From Plasmodiophora brassicae (taxonomy: Eukaryota > Endomyxa: Phytomyxea > Phytomyxea > Plasmodiophorida), in contig CP145421.1 of the NCBI GenBank assembly GCA_036867785.1, positions 496,001 to 560,000 of the forward strand: a DNA stretch of 64,000 nt, read 5' to 3'. Position numbers and translations under genes: made by a program. Each line of letters starts with the position of its first letter. Position 1 is the stretch's first letter. The notes under the pieces were generated by a model. That model was not told where the DNA came from. It saw nothing but the letters and a program-made list of their open reading frames with translations, and made no database searches. Below are positions 20,480-31,704 of the stretch, in pieces.

Positions 20480-21585
20480 ATGAAACGCGCTCGACTGCTG
20501 TCGACCCAGTACCGGCGTCCATCCCAATCGACACACACGGTGGGCCTCCCGTCCGTGTGCGCCCCGGCCCGGTCGGCATCGTCCATGCCAGCGCGCCTGT
20601 GCGGTGGGATGGGACCGGACTGCGCAAGGACGACAAGCGATTCGTGATGGCCTCCGATCAGGCGGCGCTGCAGGCGCGCGCCCAGGAGCGCGATGCGCTC
20701 GAGAAGGTCCGCCCGGCGCAGGTCGTCCGTGGCGTCGCCCCACTGAACCGTCGGCACAGGTCTGCTGCCGGCTGGCGTCGTGCCTGCAGCAGATGTGCAC
20801 GCGGCTGGCCACGATCGAGGAGGAGAACGAGCTGATACGCGCCCGGCTGAAGGCATACCCGGGGGTGGACAAGCCGGACCGGTTCTCGAAATCCAATATG
20901 GAACGAACTAAGTCAGTGGCGTATATATCCGCGTTGTGCCTGGCGGCGCCATTCGCTGACGACGGTCTCTGGCAGATATTACGCGTATATCGATTTCGAG
21001 AACCACTACAAGTTCGGGTCGCATCCGAACGTAAGAACCGAGTCGCATTTGTCCAGTAGGATGCTCGTTGCATCGTGATTCGTGACGTCGTCGTCTGAAC
21101 TGGGTCGCAGTCCCTTCCGTTATGCGGGAGATCCTGGATCGGCTTGCCGATGCACTCTGGGCGGACTGCCAGATCGACCTGCTGCCTACCCTTCACTCCA
21201 GGTTCATCCGAACCGTACGTCGTCATCTGGCTGGTCGGTTCGCCATGGCCCGTGCCTCTGACGGATTCGCGCTAGATGAACGGGTTCAAGAACAAGAAGG
21301 CTCCCAAGCAGATCATGACTTCGCGAACCGGCGAACAATTCTTCATTCGCGCCGACCGACGAGACCATTTACAGTCGCTGTATGGGGTAATGGGTCCAGC
21401 GTCGTGCGCGTGTGCTGGCACACGTTTGATTCGTACGGTGCAAACAGCCCGGGCGCGAAGGCATGCTGAACCAGCTCGGTCTGTGCCCACTACTGGTCCG
21501 CGTCGGATGCGAAGCATCGAAGATGGCGGAAGCTCAAGACGACGTGTGCGCCCCTCGCCCGTCTATCTGTACATGTAATATATAG
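20480..21585 (+). CDS. Hypothetical protein with coiled coil
   Basis: Several short exons can be chained on this strand. One ends at ASDQAALQARAQERDALEK (20641-20706), then after a 53-nt intron VCCRLASCLQQMCTRLATIE with NELIRARLKAYPGVDK (20760-20914), YYAYIDFENHYKFGSHPN (about 20978-21031), ILDRLADALWADCQIDLLPT (from 21129), KNKKAPKQIMTSRTGEQFFI (from 21288) and PGREGMLNQLGLCPLLVRVG to the stop at 21583-21585. The first half is a parallel coiled coil; the second half is compact and globular-looking. No family recognised. The start at 20480 is provisional, because the reading frame of the first exon does not join cleanly. Confidence 0.55.
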
Positions 21586-21660
21586 GAAGCGAACCCGTTA
21601 CGATGACGAAACGCAAGCGTGCCGCGCGTTGTAGTTCAAGTACGACGTGGGGAGGGCGCA

Positions 21661-22035
21661 TCACAGACGATTGATCGAGTCGAGCTCCAGGCGGCGAGCA
21701 CGAACGTTGACGAGCTCCTCGATCAGGCCGTATTTCTCGAACGGGTCATAGTCCTGCAGGTGCTCGGGCATGTACTCGTGCTTCAAGGACAGGTCGTGCG
21801 CGCGGCGGATGCGACGGACGCGCGCCTCGAGAACATCCGGCGGGAGACGCGCGATCGCCTCCTGGATATCCTCCCGCTCCAGCAGGATGTCCTCGAACAG
21901 CAGCCCTGCAGCGACGTCAGCCGACCTGCCCGCGTCACCACCTCATACGCGGGCCACACGACCATGCTTGCGTAGCTGGCGGGCCAGGCGCGGCCGCGTC
22001 AGGTCGCCTACCCATTTCGTGATCCGCCTCAGCAT
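21661..22035 (-). CDS. QCR7: Cytochrome bc1 complex subunit 7 (QCR7/UQCRB)
   Basis: Two exons (22035-21963, 21905-21661; intron 57 nt) give 105 residues, a normal length for the family. The N-terminal part is basic (MLRRITKWVGDLTRPRLARQ) and the conserved core follows: GLLFEDILLEREDIQEAIAR, RVRRIRRAHDLSLKHEYMPE and DYDPFEKYGLIEELVNVRAR. QCR7 is a matrix-side subunit that caps cytochrome b in respiratory complex III. RxxRIxRAxDLSLKHxxLP is the family signature. Translated from this strand, the frame is unambiguous although its second exon is antisense to a longer chance frame. Confidence 0.92.
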
Positions 22036-22328
22036 CGTCACGGCGCTCCCTGCTCCAAGGTCAGGCAATCCTCCTTCCAAAAATACGCGAAGCCGTGTTA
22101 TAGCACAGAAGGCGTCAGTCAGTCAGTGACCCCAACACACCCGCACTCTGCGACGCGCCCGTTTCGAAACCGGCGGTTCGGGAATCGCCTGCACTCTCTC
22201 TCTCCAATGTGGAGACTACTTATTCCAGACTGTTCCAATGCCTTTCATACGGGGGCCGCCGCGCGTAATAACAACAACAGGGCTTTTATCGACAGGCGAA
22301 TAGGGGTTTCAGCTGGTACGCGCTGGGC

Positions 22329-23375
22329 TCAGTTCACGCGCGCTGCCTTCCGGACACGCCCGCGCACGTGCGCGTCCGACTCCAAGGGTTGCTTGCGGCT
22401 GCGGACCGCCTCGAGCTGTTTCTCCATCAGGCCCTGGATCATCTTGTCGTCCGACAGCTGTTTGACGATCTGCTTGGCGGCCGCCTCGTAGGCGGTGCCC
22501 TTGGCCTGTCCCAGGATCATCGGGAACAGGTGCATCTTGCGGAACGCCCACTGCGCCTGAATCATCTCAATGTTGGTCATCTTCTTCAGATCGTCGAGCT
22601 TCGCCTGCAATTCCACCGGCGCGCTCCTGACAACGCCCGAAACGCCTTCGATGAGCCGGATGGCGGCGTCCATAATCCCGCGCAGCTGGGCCTGCATGTT
22701 CGACGGCGTTTGCTCGATCAGGGCGTTGATCGCCGCCGACACCGTCATCTGCTTCAGCTCATCTTTACGTTGCAGCAGCGCCATCGCAGCCGACTCCAGG
22801 ACCGGCTGCGTCGTACGGTCCTTCATCAGACCAGCGAGCAGCTGGAACAGGTTCGTCGACTGCATAACCTTCTGGGCGCTGGAAATAATGGCAAGCAGTT
22901 GCGCCTTCGGCATGGCCTTCAGGTCGGCAACGATATCGCCCAGGCGGGACACGTAGGCGGCAACCTGTTCATCGCTGATGTCCGCTTTGCGTGCCTCTTC
23001 GACGACGGCACTGAGGACCGGGTCCTGCGTGATCTTCTTCTCCATGAACTTCAGGACGGCCCCAGGGTTCTCTTTTTCGATGGCCTGAATGATCGCAATG
23101 TCCTCATCGATGCCTTCCACGCTCTTGGCGACAGCAGTGACATCCGCTTCTTCCTGATCGTCGATGATGCCGTCGTTGGTCACGGCTTCCTTCAGCTTCT
23201 CAGCAACTTCCGGATGCCCGTCGAGCTTCTTGCTCATGTCCTCGACAACATGCTCCAGGATGCTTTCCGGGTTGCGCCTGACGGCCTCCATGGACACGTC
23301 AACAGGTGCGCGTGCAGCGACCTCATACACCGGCAGGGCAACGGCCATGACAGCCATCACCGCGAAGAACTTCAT
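22329..23375 (-). CDS. Secreted all-helical protein, unknown
   Basis: Intronless frame of 348 residues starting MKFFAVMAVMAVALPVYEVAA, a clear signal peptide with a cleavage site near residue 21. The mature part is highly helical and charged, with repeated patterns such as NPESILEHVVEDMSKKL, VTAVAKSVEGIDEDIAIIQA and IMDAAIRLIEGVSGVV, and a basic tail RKQPLESDAHVRGRVRKAAR. It has no cysteines suggesting disulfide bonding in the parts I checked, and no membrane anchor. No family recognised. It is likely an abundant secreted or vacuolar protein. The upstream region holds a strong hairpin (23705-23827). Confidence 0.85.
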   Translation of the reverse strand: MKFFAVMAVMAVALPVYEVAARAPVDVSMEAVRRNPESILEHVVEDMSKKLDGHPEVAEKLKEAVTNDGIIDDQEEADVTAVAKSVEGIDEDIAIIQAIEKENPGAVLKFMEKKITQDPVLSAVVEEARKADISDEQVAAYVSRLGDIVADLKAMPKAQLLAIISSAQKVMQSTNLFQLLAGLMKDRTTQPVLESAAMALLQRKDELKQMTVSAAINALIEQTPSNMQAQLRGIMDAAIRLIEGVSGVVRSAPVELQAKLDDLKKMTNIEMIQAQWAFRKMHLFPMILGQAKGTAYEAAAKQIVKQLSDDKMIQGLMEKQLEAVRSRKQPLESDAHVRGRVRKAARVN

Positions 23376-23704
23376 CGTGCGCGATGACGCGGGCAGACAG
23401 GCAGCGTACTGATACGAACACGATCGGGGAATGGAGCCAAATCGATGGCGCCGACCGCGCCGTTGGCCCGCGGCATTGGTGATGCTGCAATAATTAGAAC
23501 CGCGGAGCGGCCTCCATCCCAGTGGATTCGCGTTCCGCCAGATCCTGCCGTGTTTCACCAAAAATAGAAACAACTGCGAACGACACATCGCGACCGTCGA
23601 ACTGTACTGTGAATATTCTTCGATGAAGGCTTACCGATAAGGTAATTGGGGCGGCCGTGGCCTTTCTTCATCCTCGCAGGCTGTTCGTCAGCTGCTGTGT
23701 GGCC

Positions 23705-23827
23705 TCTCGCTGAACCGACGTCTGGCGCGATTCGCTGAAGGCGTGTTGCACAGCAAGCGCCAACGCTTACGCTTAGCCACATCGACTTCAGCGAATCGCG
23801 TCAGACGTCGGTTCCGCCAGGCGTCAC
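23705..23827. repeat. Stem-loop with ~35-bp arms
   Basis: The left arm around 23706-23741 (GAACCGACGTCTGGCGCGAT, then TCGCTGAAG) is the reverse complement of the right arm around 23788-23825 (CTTCAGCGAATCGCGTCAGA, then CGTCGGTTC) with one or two mismatches and a ~45-nt loop. MITE-like or regulatory. It lies about 330 nt upstream of the secreted-protein gene. Confidence 0.6.
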
Positions 23828-24143
23828 AGAGTTATTGACGAACAGCCATTGTGGCTGAAGGCCCCGAGCCTGCAACGCCTTCCATCGCAATGTACATTGG
23901 ATGTACTGTTCAGTTCACGCGCCGCATCATGATTCATGATTCCTTCAAGAACGTATGCAAGATCCCCAATCGTTGGTCCGTACTGAATTACGACTCCTGA
24001 CTGTTGCGATATGGACGTTTCAGCTCCAATTGTACCAGTCAACCGAGCCCATAATGCGGCAGCCAATGATCAAAATAATAGGGTACGCTGTATTGACAGG
24101 TCTAGTGGCCGAATTGCACGTCGTTCGAACATAATCAGTGGCG
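23828..24143. other. Gene-free stretch
   Basis: No gene that I can support. It lies between the hairpin and the 3' end of the ESF2 gene; small open frames exist but show no family features. Confidence 0.4.
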
Positions 24144-25066
24144 GTCATTCCGTCGTAGGTTGCACCGGTTGCCCTAACGAACAAGAGCGTGAACAGGGGG
24201 ACACAGATTGCATAGCGGGCGCTTACGCTGCCTGAAGTGGCGATGATGTGATGGCAATTCGGAGGCCTCGCCCGCTTGCCCAGACGCCTCCCGGCGGCGC
24301 TTCTGAACCAGACATTAGTGAGGAAGTATGACGACAATGGGAACTCTGCAAACCAACCCGCCGCTTCTGGATGTTCTCAACGACTTTTGCCTGCTGGTGT
24401 TTCTCCATGATAAAGTCGTACTCTTTCTTTGCTGCTGACAATTCATTGCGATGCTTCTGAGCCCGTACAGCATTCTCGTAGGCTGCCATGGATGTCAGAA
24501 CGTGCAACAACCAAAACAGAACATCCTTACAGAGCTTCTCCGTCAGGTGATGCCATTTGAATCCTTTCAGATAGCGGATGTTCCAAATGTCGTCATGAAA
24601 CTTGGAGCGCTTCTTGCCACCGATTTGGGTATTGTTAAGCGACTCTGCCACTTGTTTCGCAATGCGTTTCTTGGCGAATTCAATCCAGCCGTCAACGTAA
24701 TTTTTCCTTGTCGATCCTGTGGCGAACTGGTGTCAGCGAGGCGCCGACCCGTTCACCGATTGAATATATTATTGGCTTACCTTTGAACTTCTTCCTTCTT
24801 CTCGCAGTGGCAGCGTCCTCTGGCGTAAGGTAAATCCTGCCAACTTCTCCGAACTGCGACATCATTCGACGAAGCAGGTGAACGGACATGAAAGGTGGAA
24901 TACGGCTTAGGTAGACAACCCCTGATTTCCGAGTGCGTTTCTCGAATTCCTCCCATGGCTTTTCATCGTCATTATCGATTGCAGTTTCATTCGAATCCTG
25001 TAAACCGATGTCCTTCACCTCCGAGATGATTTCGTTGGAATCCATAGAGGCGACATCGTGGTCCAT
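24144..25066 (-). CDS. ESF2: Ribosome biogenesis protein ESF2/ABT1
   Basis: Exons 25066-24781, 24716-24531, 24482-24358 and 24302-24144 join in frame across 48-64 nt introns. An acidic N-terminus leads into the family RRM: SGVVYLSRIPPFMSVHLLRR, MMSQFGEVGRIYLTPEDAAT, RRRKKFKG, then NYVDGWIEFAKKRIAKQVAE and LNNTQIGGKKRSKFHDDIWN, followed by YLKGFKWHHLTEKL and a basic coiled-coil tail. ESF2/ABT1 is a nucleolar 18S rRNA processing factor that stimulates the helicase Dbp8. The last exon is the least certain, since the tail is not conserved. An ATG is lacking further upstream, so 25066 is chosen; 18 nt before it is the AGTCCG/CGGACT palindrome shared with two other genes. Confidence 0.9.
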
Positions 25067-25083
25067 GGCGATGACCTTGTCGA

Positions 25084-25101
25084 AGTCCGCCACGGACTCC
25101 G
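25084..25101. promoter_or_regulatory. AGTCCG-CCA-CGGACT palindrome at ESF2 start
   Basis: Exact 18-nt copy of 8371-8388, placed 18-35 nt upstream of the ESF2 start codon. A further GCGGACTGCC occurs at about 25136. Confidence 0.45.
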
Positions 25102-25169
25102 CTGCGGATAGCTAACTTTGGTGTCGTAGTTGGGGCGGACTGCCTCAGGTCGTTTCCAGGATCCACTCA

Positions 25170-26290
25170 GCGCCGTACAATCGACAGCACGCACGCCCTA
25201 ATACGCGTCTGCGTTGCCTACCTATACGGATTCTACATGGTCGGCCTTAGCCGGCCGCAGTTGTCAATTATATACGGTCAGAGCCGGCCGATAGTCTCGC
25301 GCTGGATTGATCAGTATGAGAGTGACCGCACGTCAGTTGAAGAAGCACCACCAACAACAGCGCTATTGGGTCATACGTCTGTATTCGGATCAACGGACGC
25401 TTTTTCTGAACGAAACCAGGTCATTGGTTACGGCTCGCTTCGGGAATCAGTACATATCGTCGCCGGACATATCGAGAGTTGACGCGCATTGATACTCGAG
25501 CGATCCAGATTCGTACGCGCGCTTTTGTGATGAACTTCGTTTGTTTCCGTGGCTTCGTGAAACCCTGGTGTTCCTTGATGAGTTCCGTGTCGGCAACAGG
25601 GACATGCTTCGCTCGCATGGCCACTGCGCCTCGTTGGCCAGCGTCTCGTTACAGAGGCGAATTATGCCAGAAACCTACACAGGTAGGCGTTCATTGCTGG
25701 CTGTTGCCATCATTCCGAACAAGAACTCGATAGGGTTGAAGAAGGGCAATACGCCGAGAGGAGACGACGCCCAACGACCGAAGCTAGTTCACTTCTTCAA
25801 CCCTATCGAGTTCTTGTCCGGAATGATTACCAAGCGGCTTCGGCAGGTTTTCCAGGAGAACACCAATAATAACCTCGTTACCGTCATCAATAATGTCCTT
25901 GTTGATTTCAGCAATCGGTCGCTGGGGGTGTCTTCGCGAAATGCGGTCACCTTTGTGATTGCGTCTTCGACCCTGCTCGTGGAGTACGCCATGACGTTCG
26001 TGAGTTTGATGTCGATTTTACCATGGTATGTAGGACCTAATGTCTGTTGACTGTTGTACTGCACTTCCGGGTCTCACTATGTTGAGCAGGACGATAACTG
26101 AGTTGAATTATAAACGCGGGTTTGGTTTTATGTCGCGTAGCCGCATTTCACGAAGACATCCTCCAACGGCCGATTTGCTGAATTCAACAAGGACGTCATT
26201 GATGGCGGTAACGCTGGTGTTACCAGGATTGAAGATTGAGACCAAGAATAGCGTACGGTCAGGCGCCACGCTCAATACATAACGAGACAG
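25170..26290 (+). mobile_element. Rearranged Tc1/mariner-like DDE transposase remnant
   Basis: A helix-turn-helix segment (VGLSRPQLSIIYGQSRPIVS, RWIDQYE; from about 25237) is followed, after frameshifts, by a DDE catalytic-domain piece (FPWLRETLVFLDEFRVGNRD, MLRSHGHCASL; from about 25543) and the family end FNPIEFLSGMITKRLRQVFQ (from about 25796). Between them a 35-nt piece (25712-25746) is the reverse complement of the FNPIEF coding segment (25793-25827). A second inverted pair of about 100 nt covers 25845-25945 and 26145-26245. The gene is broken by stops and foldback duplications and cannot be active. Terminal repeats are not visible. Confidence 0.65.
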
Positions 26291-26331
26291 GTTCGTTTGG
26301 TGTGTATGTACGGTGCAATTGCTAACAATAA

Positions 26332-27798
26332 TCACTCCGCACTGCTAGGGCGAGGTTTCGTCCAAGCGGCGCGCACGTTCTGGTTGCGAAGATACGTCAC
26401 GATCGCGTTCATGATGCTGATCATGACAGTTCGACGTTCCTCGCGCGTCTTGCATTCCAGGTCCAGCGTCCGGTCGTTCGTCACCAGCGACAGGCATAGC
26501 TGCGCATCCAGCACCCTGTTCGACCGTTTCAGCAGCACGTTCGTCTGCTTCCCGCTACGGATCTGCCGAACGTCCTCGATCAGGATCCGGCGCCTGCCTT
26601 CACCCCAGCGAATCACACCCGTCAGCGTGTCGACCGTCACGTACACTCGTTTCGGTCGCCCACGCCTGCCATGCTTGACCACCGGGTACTCGACAATGTC
26701 GACATCCCGTCCCTGCTCGCCCGACCTTGCCAGCCGCTCGTTCGCGGCGCTTGCCAATTGGGCAATCGACCCGTTCGGGTCATCGTCCGAGAACGTTAGC
26801 GACACAGACGACGTCGCAGGGTGCAACGCAGCACTCTTCGGGACCGACACCGCATCGCGTTCACTCGCTAGCGTCGTCTGCGACGTCGATGGCGACGCAG
26901 CGTGCTGCTGCTGCTGCTGCACCGAAGGGGCGGGTAGCGGCCGACGAGAAGCGGCGCTCTCAGACAAGGCCGCCGTCACGTTCGCCCGCACGGAGCGAGC
27001 CCCGAACAGGCCCGCTCGAGCGGCGTCCGGGCGCTGTTGCACGACAAGGTCGATCGACGCAGGTGCATCGTCGTCCGTATCCGCCATTTCGTCATCAGCA
27101 ACGTGGCTGCCCCCCTCGGCAACGTCGTCGGCGCCATTGCATCCTTCCACACGGCTAGCTGACGGCTCCTCCTGTACAGGGCCACGATGCAACGACCGGG
27201 TGCTGCTCCCCGTGTGCACCTCGGTGGTCACTTGCGGTTCGACCGGCTGATTGTCGTTGTCACCGTGGAACGATGATGCTTCGCTGACTGCGACATGGGC
27301 AAGGGGCCGGGTGCTGACACCCGCGGTGTCGCTCCTAACGAGACCGGAATCGAGGCCGGAGCTCTCGTTGCCAGCAGATCCCCCGACAGCATCGGCGGGC
27401 ATGACGAAGTCGAAGAAGTTCGTGGACGGCAGAGGGCGACGCGATCGAGTGGGCGCCTCCGTGATCTCGGTGGCGTTGCTGGCGACCGCGGGCTCAGGTT
27501 GCTGTTCGTCCAGCGGCAGGCGCGTCCATTTGACGCCGCCCGACTTAGTCCTCGCGAGGACCGGGCGCGTCTTGGGCGCCAACGGGTCGACGGTTTTACC
27601 CGAGTTGCACGGGTCCGGTCTGACGATCGACGTGCGGTTGCTGCGATTGGCCAGGTCGAGGCGATGCTGCCGGTGCTCGAGGAACCCGGCCCCGCTTTGG
27701 ATTTCGATCAGGTCCCAGGTGCCCATGCGCAGGTAAGCATGGGTGGATGACGACACGCTGCCCTGAATGGACGGGTCGCGTCGCGGGATGGACGACAT
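26332..27798 (-). CDS. PH-like domain protein with long disordered N-terminus
   Basis: Intronless frame of 488 residues from ATG 27798. Residues 1-360 are disordered and rich in Ser, Asp and Ala, with a QQQQQ run coded by a CAG/CTG repeat (about 26900-26918). The C-terminal ~110 residues form a compact domain, YPVVKHGRRGRPKRVYVTVD, LTGVIRWGEGRRRILIEDVR, QIRSGKQTNVLLKRSN and ERRTVMISIMNAIVTYLRNQ. The order of K-rich strand, R/W strand, DVRQIRSGKQT and a final helix resembles the PH domain of phospholipase C and PH_12 families, so a membrane-signalling adaptor is likely. No catalytic domain is present. Confidence 0.75.
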   Translation of the reverse strand: MSSIPRRDPSIQGSVSSSTHAYLRMGTWDLIEIQSGAGFLEHRQHRLDLANRSNRTSIVRPDPCNSGKTVDPLAPKTRPVLARTKSGGVKWTRLPLDEQQPEPAVASNATEITEAPTRSRRPLPSTNFFDFVMPADAVGGSAGNESSGLDSGLVRSDTAGVSTRPLAHVAVSEASSFHGDNDNQPVEPQVTTEVHTGSSTRSLHRGPVQEEPSASRVEGCNGADDVAEGGSHVADDEMADTDDDAPASIDLVVQQRPDAARAGLFGARSVRANVTAALSESAASRRPLPAPSVQQQQQHAASPSTSQTTLASERDAVSVPKSAALHPATSSVSLTFSDDDPNGSIAQLASAANERLARSGEQGRDVDIVEYPVVKHGRRGRPKRVYVTVDTLTGVIRWGEGRRRILIEDVRQIRSGKQTNVLLKRSNRVLDAQLCLSLVTNDRTLDLECKTREERRTVMISIMNAIVTYLRNQNVRAAWTKPRPSSAE

Positions 27799-27955
27799 GC
27801 CTCTGCGATTAGAATGCGAAAGATAACAATGGGGAGCGTATCGGGCCAAGGTCACCGGTGACGCCTCTGACGACTGCCAGTGTGACTCAACGATCGTCCA
27901 CCAGTGTGATTCCACCCGAAGGTCATATCGGCGGTGATTTAACAGGATGCAGGGC

Positions 27956-28428
27956 CTACCCGTTGCTGGCCGCTTCCGTGTCGACGACCGCACCATCATC
28001 AGGTGACGCATGCCAATCGTCATTGTCGGCGTCGTCGTCTCCGGCGGCGTTGTCATTGTCGAGCATCGGCGACCGCGGCGTATCGTCAGGCGCGTCCGGG
28101 CTTCGCGACAGCCGCGCCGGGCGCCTTCTCACCGACTCGGCGTCGTCGTCACCCAGATTCCTGCGATGCCACCGCTGCTTCTCGGCCGGCTCCTCCTGGT
28201 CCCGGTCGGGCACCCACCGATTCAACAGCATCTGCCCGACCTTCTGCCGTTTCCGCGACCACGTCCTCGCATGCGCCTGCGCAATCGTCAGATGGACCGG
28301 GTCAACCAACGCACACACGGAAGCCGTCTGGCCCGTACATCCAGCCCGAGCCTGCCCTGCGTCTGGCCGAGCGCCCGGATGCCCGTGAAGACGCCGCGCG
28401 TCGAGCTGCGCGTCCCGGTGCGGCTCAT
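27956..28428 (-). CDS. BCL7-like chromatin-remodelling subunit (candidate)
   Basis: Two exons (28428-28339, 28276-27956; intron 62 nt) give 136 residues. The N-terminus MSRTGTRSSTRGVFTGIRAL leads to ARTWSRKRQKVGQMLLNRWV followed by PDRD, which follows the BCL7 pattern R-x-W-x-K-x(3)-V-G-x(2)-L-x(3)-WVP. The rest is acidic and disordered (RRNLGDDDAESV, then D-rich end), as in BCL7. BCL7 proteins are accessory subunits of SWI/SNF complexes. A longer frame that runs on to 28813 overlaps the E2 gene on the other strand and is probably not its true N-terminus. About 180 bp (28429-28609) is shared as a divergent promoter with the E2 gene. Confidence 0.45.
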
Positions 28429-28609
28429 GACGGTTGCGTGGCGTTCCACGCGGGGCGCCCGGCCCGCCTGACGCTGCCCGCTGCCGCACTACCGACCTAC
28501 ACATAAGTCCGCGGGCCGCCGGGTGCGGAATAATTATTCGGCGCAGCGCAGGTCGCCCAGTCGACGATTGCAGTTGTTGCAGCGCGCGCGCGGACCTGTG
28601 TCGAGTGCC

Positions 28610-29488
<879 letters not shown>

Positions 29489-29642
29489 ACTCGTCGATAT
29501 TCGACGTGCTCTCGCCCAACTCCTAATATACATCGCACCATCACCTGCGACCTGGTAGCATCGTCACCAGCGCCTTTCATCAGCAGTGCGACACTGAGGT
29601 GGGCAAACATCGACCGGATCTGATCTAATCATCGTCAGTTGT

Positions 29643-30245
29643 TTAGTGCCTGGAGAGTTGCTCCAACGCCCTCGTTTCGGCGTCACTGATGGCGTTATCG
29701 TCCTGAAGAACGCTTCGGATGATGCCATGGGGTAAATTCCGGTTCGACGCAAGAACGATATTAGCCAGGGCGTGTGCGTGTCGTCGTCGCATGGTCAGCG
29801 TCCTTGTCAAACGATCGACCTGCCTCGTTAAGATTGCATTCGCTTCTGCACTGTCGCTCGCTTTCTCAGTCGTTAACGCCAACCTGCGCTGAAGAGCCGA
29901 TCTGTCTGTTCGGGCCTGAATCAGTTCCCGGCGAAGAGTTCGGATCTCGTCCTGCGCATCGAGGATCGTTGACTTCAGCTTTGCTTCTGCGCTGCGCATG
30001 GCACCGTTAACCGCCCACGTTTCTTCAAGGCGCAAGCGCTCTGCCTGTAGCTCATTCCTTGTCACTTCTAAGGCTAGCGAGTCGGATGACACAACAGGAA
30101 CGCAGACGCGCTCAACGCTGCTCCTAATGGCGCGCGCCGAAGCGTCTGCTGCATCCTCTGCAAGTGCATCCGCGATGACTCGCAACAGGTTCCGGCTCTT
30201 TAGGACGGCCTCACGTCTCGGGCAGAGCCTAACGTCGGAGGTCAT
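29643..30245 (-). CDS. Coiled-coil protein, unknown (200 aa)
   Basis: Intronless frame from ATG 30245. The middle (residues about 55-150) is a continuous heptad coiled coil: LALEVTRNELQAERLRLEET, AEAKLKSTILDAQDEIRTLR and LTRQVDRLTRTLTMRRRHAH. The ends are short and polar. No family recognised. It could be a centrosomal, basal-body or motor-adaptor protein. It converges with the E2 gene and is head-to-tail with the THOC6-like gene. Confidence 0.7.
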   Translation of the reverse strand: MTSDVRLCPRREAVLKSRNLLRVIADALAEDAADASARAIRSSVERVCVPVVSSDSLALEVTRNELQAERLRLEETWAVNGAMRSAEAKLKSTILDAQDEIRTLRRELIQARTDRSALQRRLALTTEKASDSAEANAILTRQVDRLTRTLTMRRRHAHALANIVLASNRNLPHGIIRSVLQDDNAISDAETRALEQLSRH

Positions 30246-30314
30246 CCGGTGGCAGTACTCGATGCGATCTCAGACAACGACTGGCAATAACAGCAGTATT
30301 CGGCGAGGCGAGGT

Positions 30315-31704
30315 TTATACGACTTGGATCGTCGTCGACGGGGGCAGCATCGGGTCACCCACTAAAGCAACGGTGCTGCTGGCCCCACATGTCGCCATTC
30401 GGAAGCGGGCAGCAGGGTCCGGGTTCACAGCGATGTCATACAATGGCGCCACAGGGTACGCGATTCGATTCTGTGTTCGAAAACGGTCAAGGCTAAACGA
30501 CGAATACACCAGGGTTAACAGGACATACCCTTTCGGTGCCGTCAGCATTCCAGACGTTGACGTACGGAGAACCGCCTGCCGATACCAACGACGAGTCGAC
30601 GTGGGACACGGCCAAGATGGGCGGTGCTGCTGTGTACGTCTGGACGAGAGACCGCGATGCAACGTGATACGTGAACAGGGACCCTGATCCCGAACCGCAC
30701 GACATCCAGTCTCCGTAACAGCAGATACTGCTGATCCAGTCTGCAGATCAAGTCAGACGTTACGCTCGTAACAGTCCGAAACAATACGACGCGTACGTTT
30801 GCCGCCAGGTTGGGCGAGCACCGCTTCACACTCGCCGCTCCGGATATCCCATAAACGAACGAAACCATCTTCAGATCCAGTCAAGATCGTGCTGGGTGTC
30901 ACCCCCATGGAGATGCAGTGCAGGTAGTCGTCATGCCCAGCGAACCTCATCACCACCTGCGGTATCTTTCGTTAGCGTAGCGCAAGACGATTGCCCGGGC
31001 GTCATACAGACCTGCCCCGTCGACAGGTCCCATTGAAAGGCCGCCGCCTGGCCGGACGCAGAGAACAACGCGCGTGTCTCCGAGCAGTAAGCAAGGCCAT
31101 TCGTCTCGGAGACAGCGGTCAGTCCACCAGCGGCAGTGGTGCCTTGCGGGTTGACAAGCTCAAGCAAAGGCTCTTCGACGCAGTCTATGTCCCAGACCTT
31201 GATGGACAGGTCGCCCCCGCTATCACAAAGAGCTCAATGGAGGCAGTATACGACGCAGTGTTGCAAGCGTACCTGACAAGGCGGTTCTCTGCAAATACAA
31301 CGGAATAGATTGGCCCTGCGCGGGCATTCGTCCGCATCCTGCACGTGGTGTCCAGTGGCCTGCGAGCACGGGTTGGTTTGTCGGCAACACGGAATAGACA
31401 AGCCTGGGCAGCCTGGCTCACATGGCGAATCGCTGGCACTTGTCGACCTCGCCCTGCCCGTGCCCGAGTCAGAACACGCACACACACACAAAGGTAACCC
31501 CGTCCCCCAGTTAGGTATTACCGCAACGCTCGACGTTTCCCACACATTCAGGGCAGATCTGCTATCGCCCGCAGCCAGCAGGGAACCGTCGTTCGAGAAC
31601 GCGCACGTGAACACGGTAGCAGGCGGCGTCATGCTGACGGACGTCGCAACGCTCCGCAACTCCGCGACTGTGGCAATTATCAATTGGACATTCGCCATGC
31701 CCAT
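30315..31704 (-). CDS. THOC6: WD40 protein, THO complex subunit 6-like
   Basis: Minus-strand gene with at least six exons, start ATG 31704, stop 30315. Blades seen in order: FTCAFSNDGSLLAAGDSRSA and LNVWET; GPIYSVVFAENRLV; GGDLSIKVWDIDCVEE; LAYCSETRALFSASGQAAAF with QWDLSTGQ; MRFAGHDDYLHCISMGVTPS with ILTGSEDGFVRLWDIRSGEC; DWMSCGSGSGSLFTYHVASR; SHVDSSLVSAGGSPYVNVWN. The segment DYxHC then SGxEDGxVRLWDxR, followed by a DWM(V/S)CG blade, is the order found in THOC6. THOC6 belongs to TREX, which couples transcription to mRNA export. Other seven-bladed WD40 families cannot be fully excluded. Confidence 0.75.

Noticed and set aside
22368-23387. 339-codon plus-strand open frame
   Set aside because: Exact antisense of the secreted-protein gene, which has a signal peptide and balanced composition.
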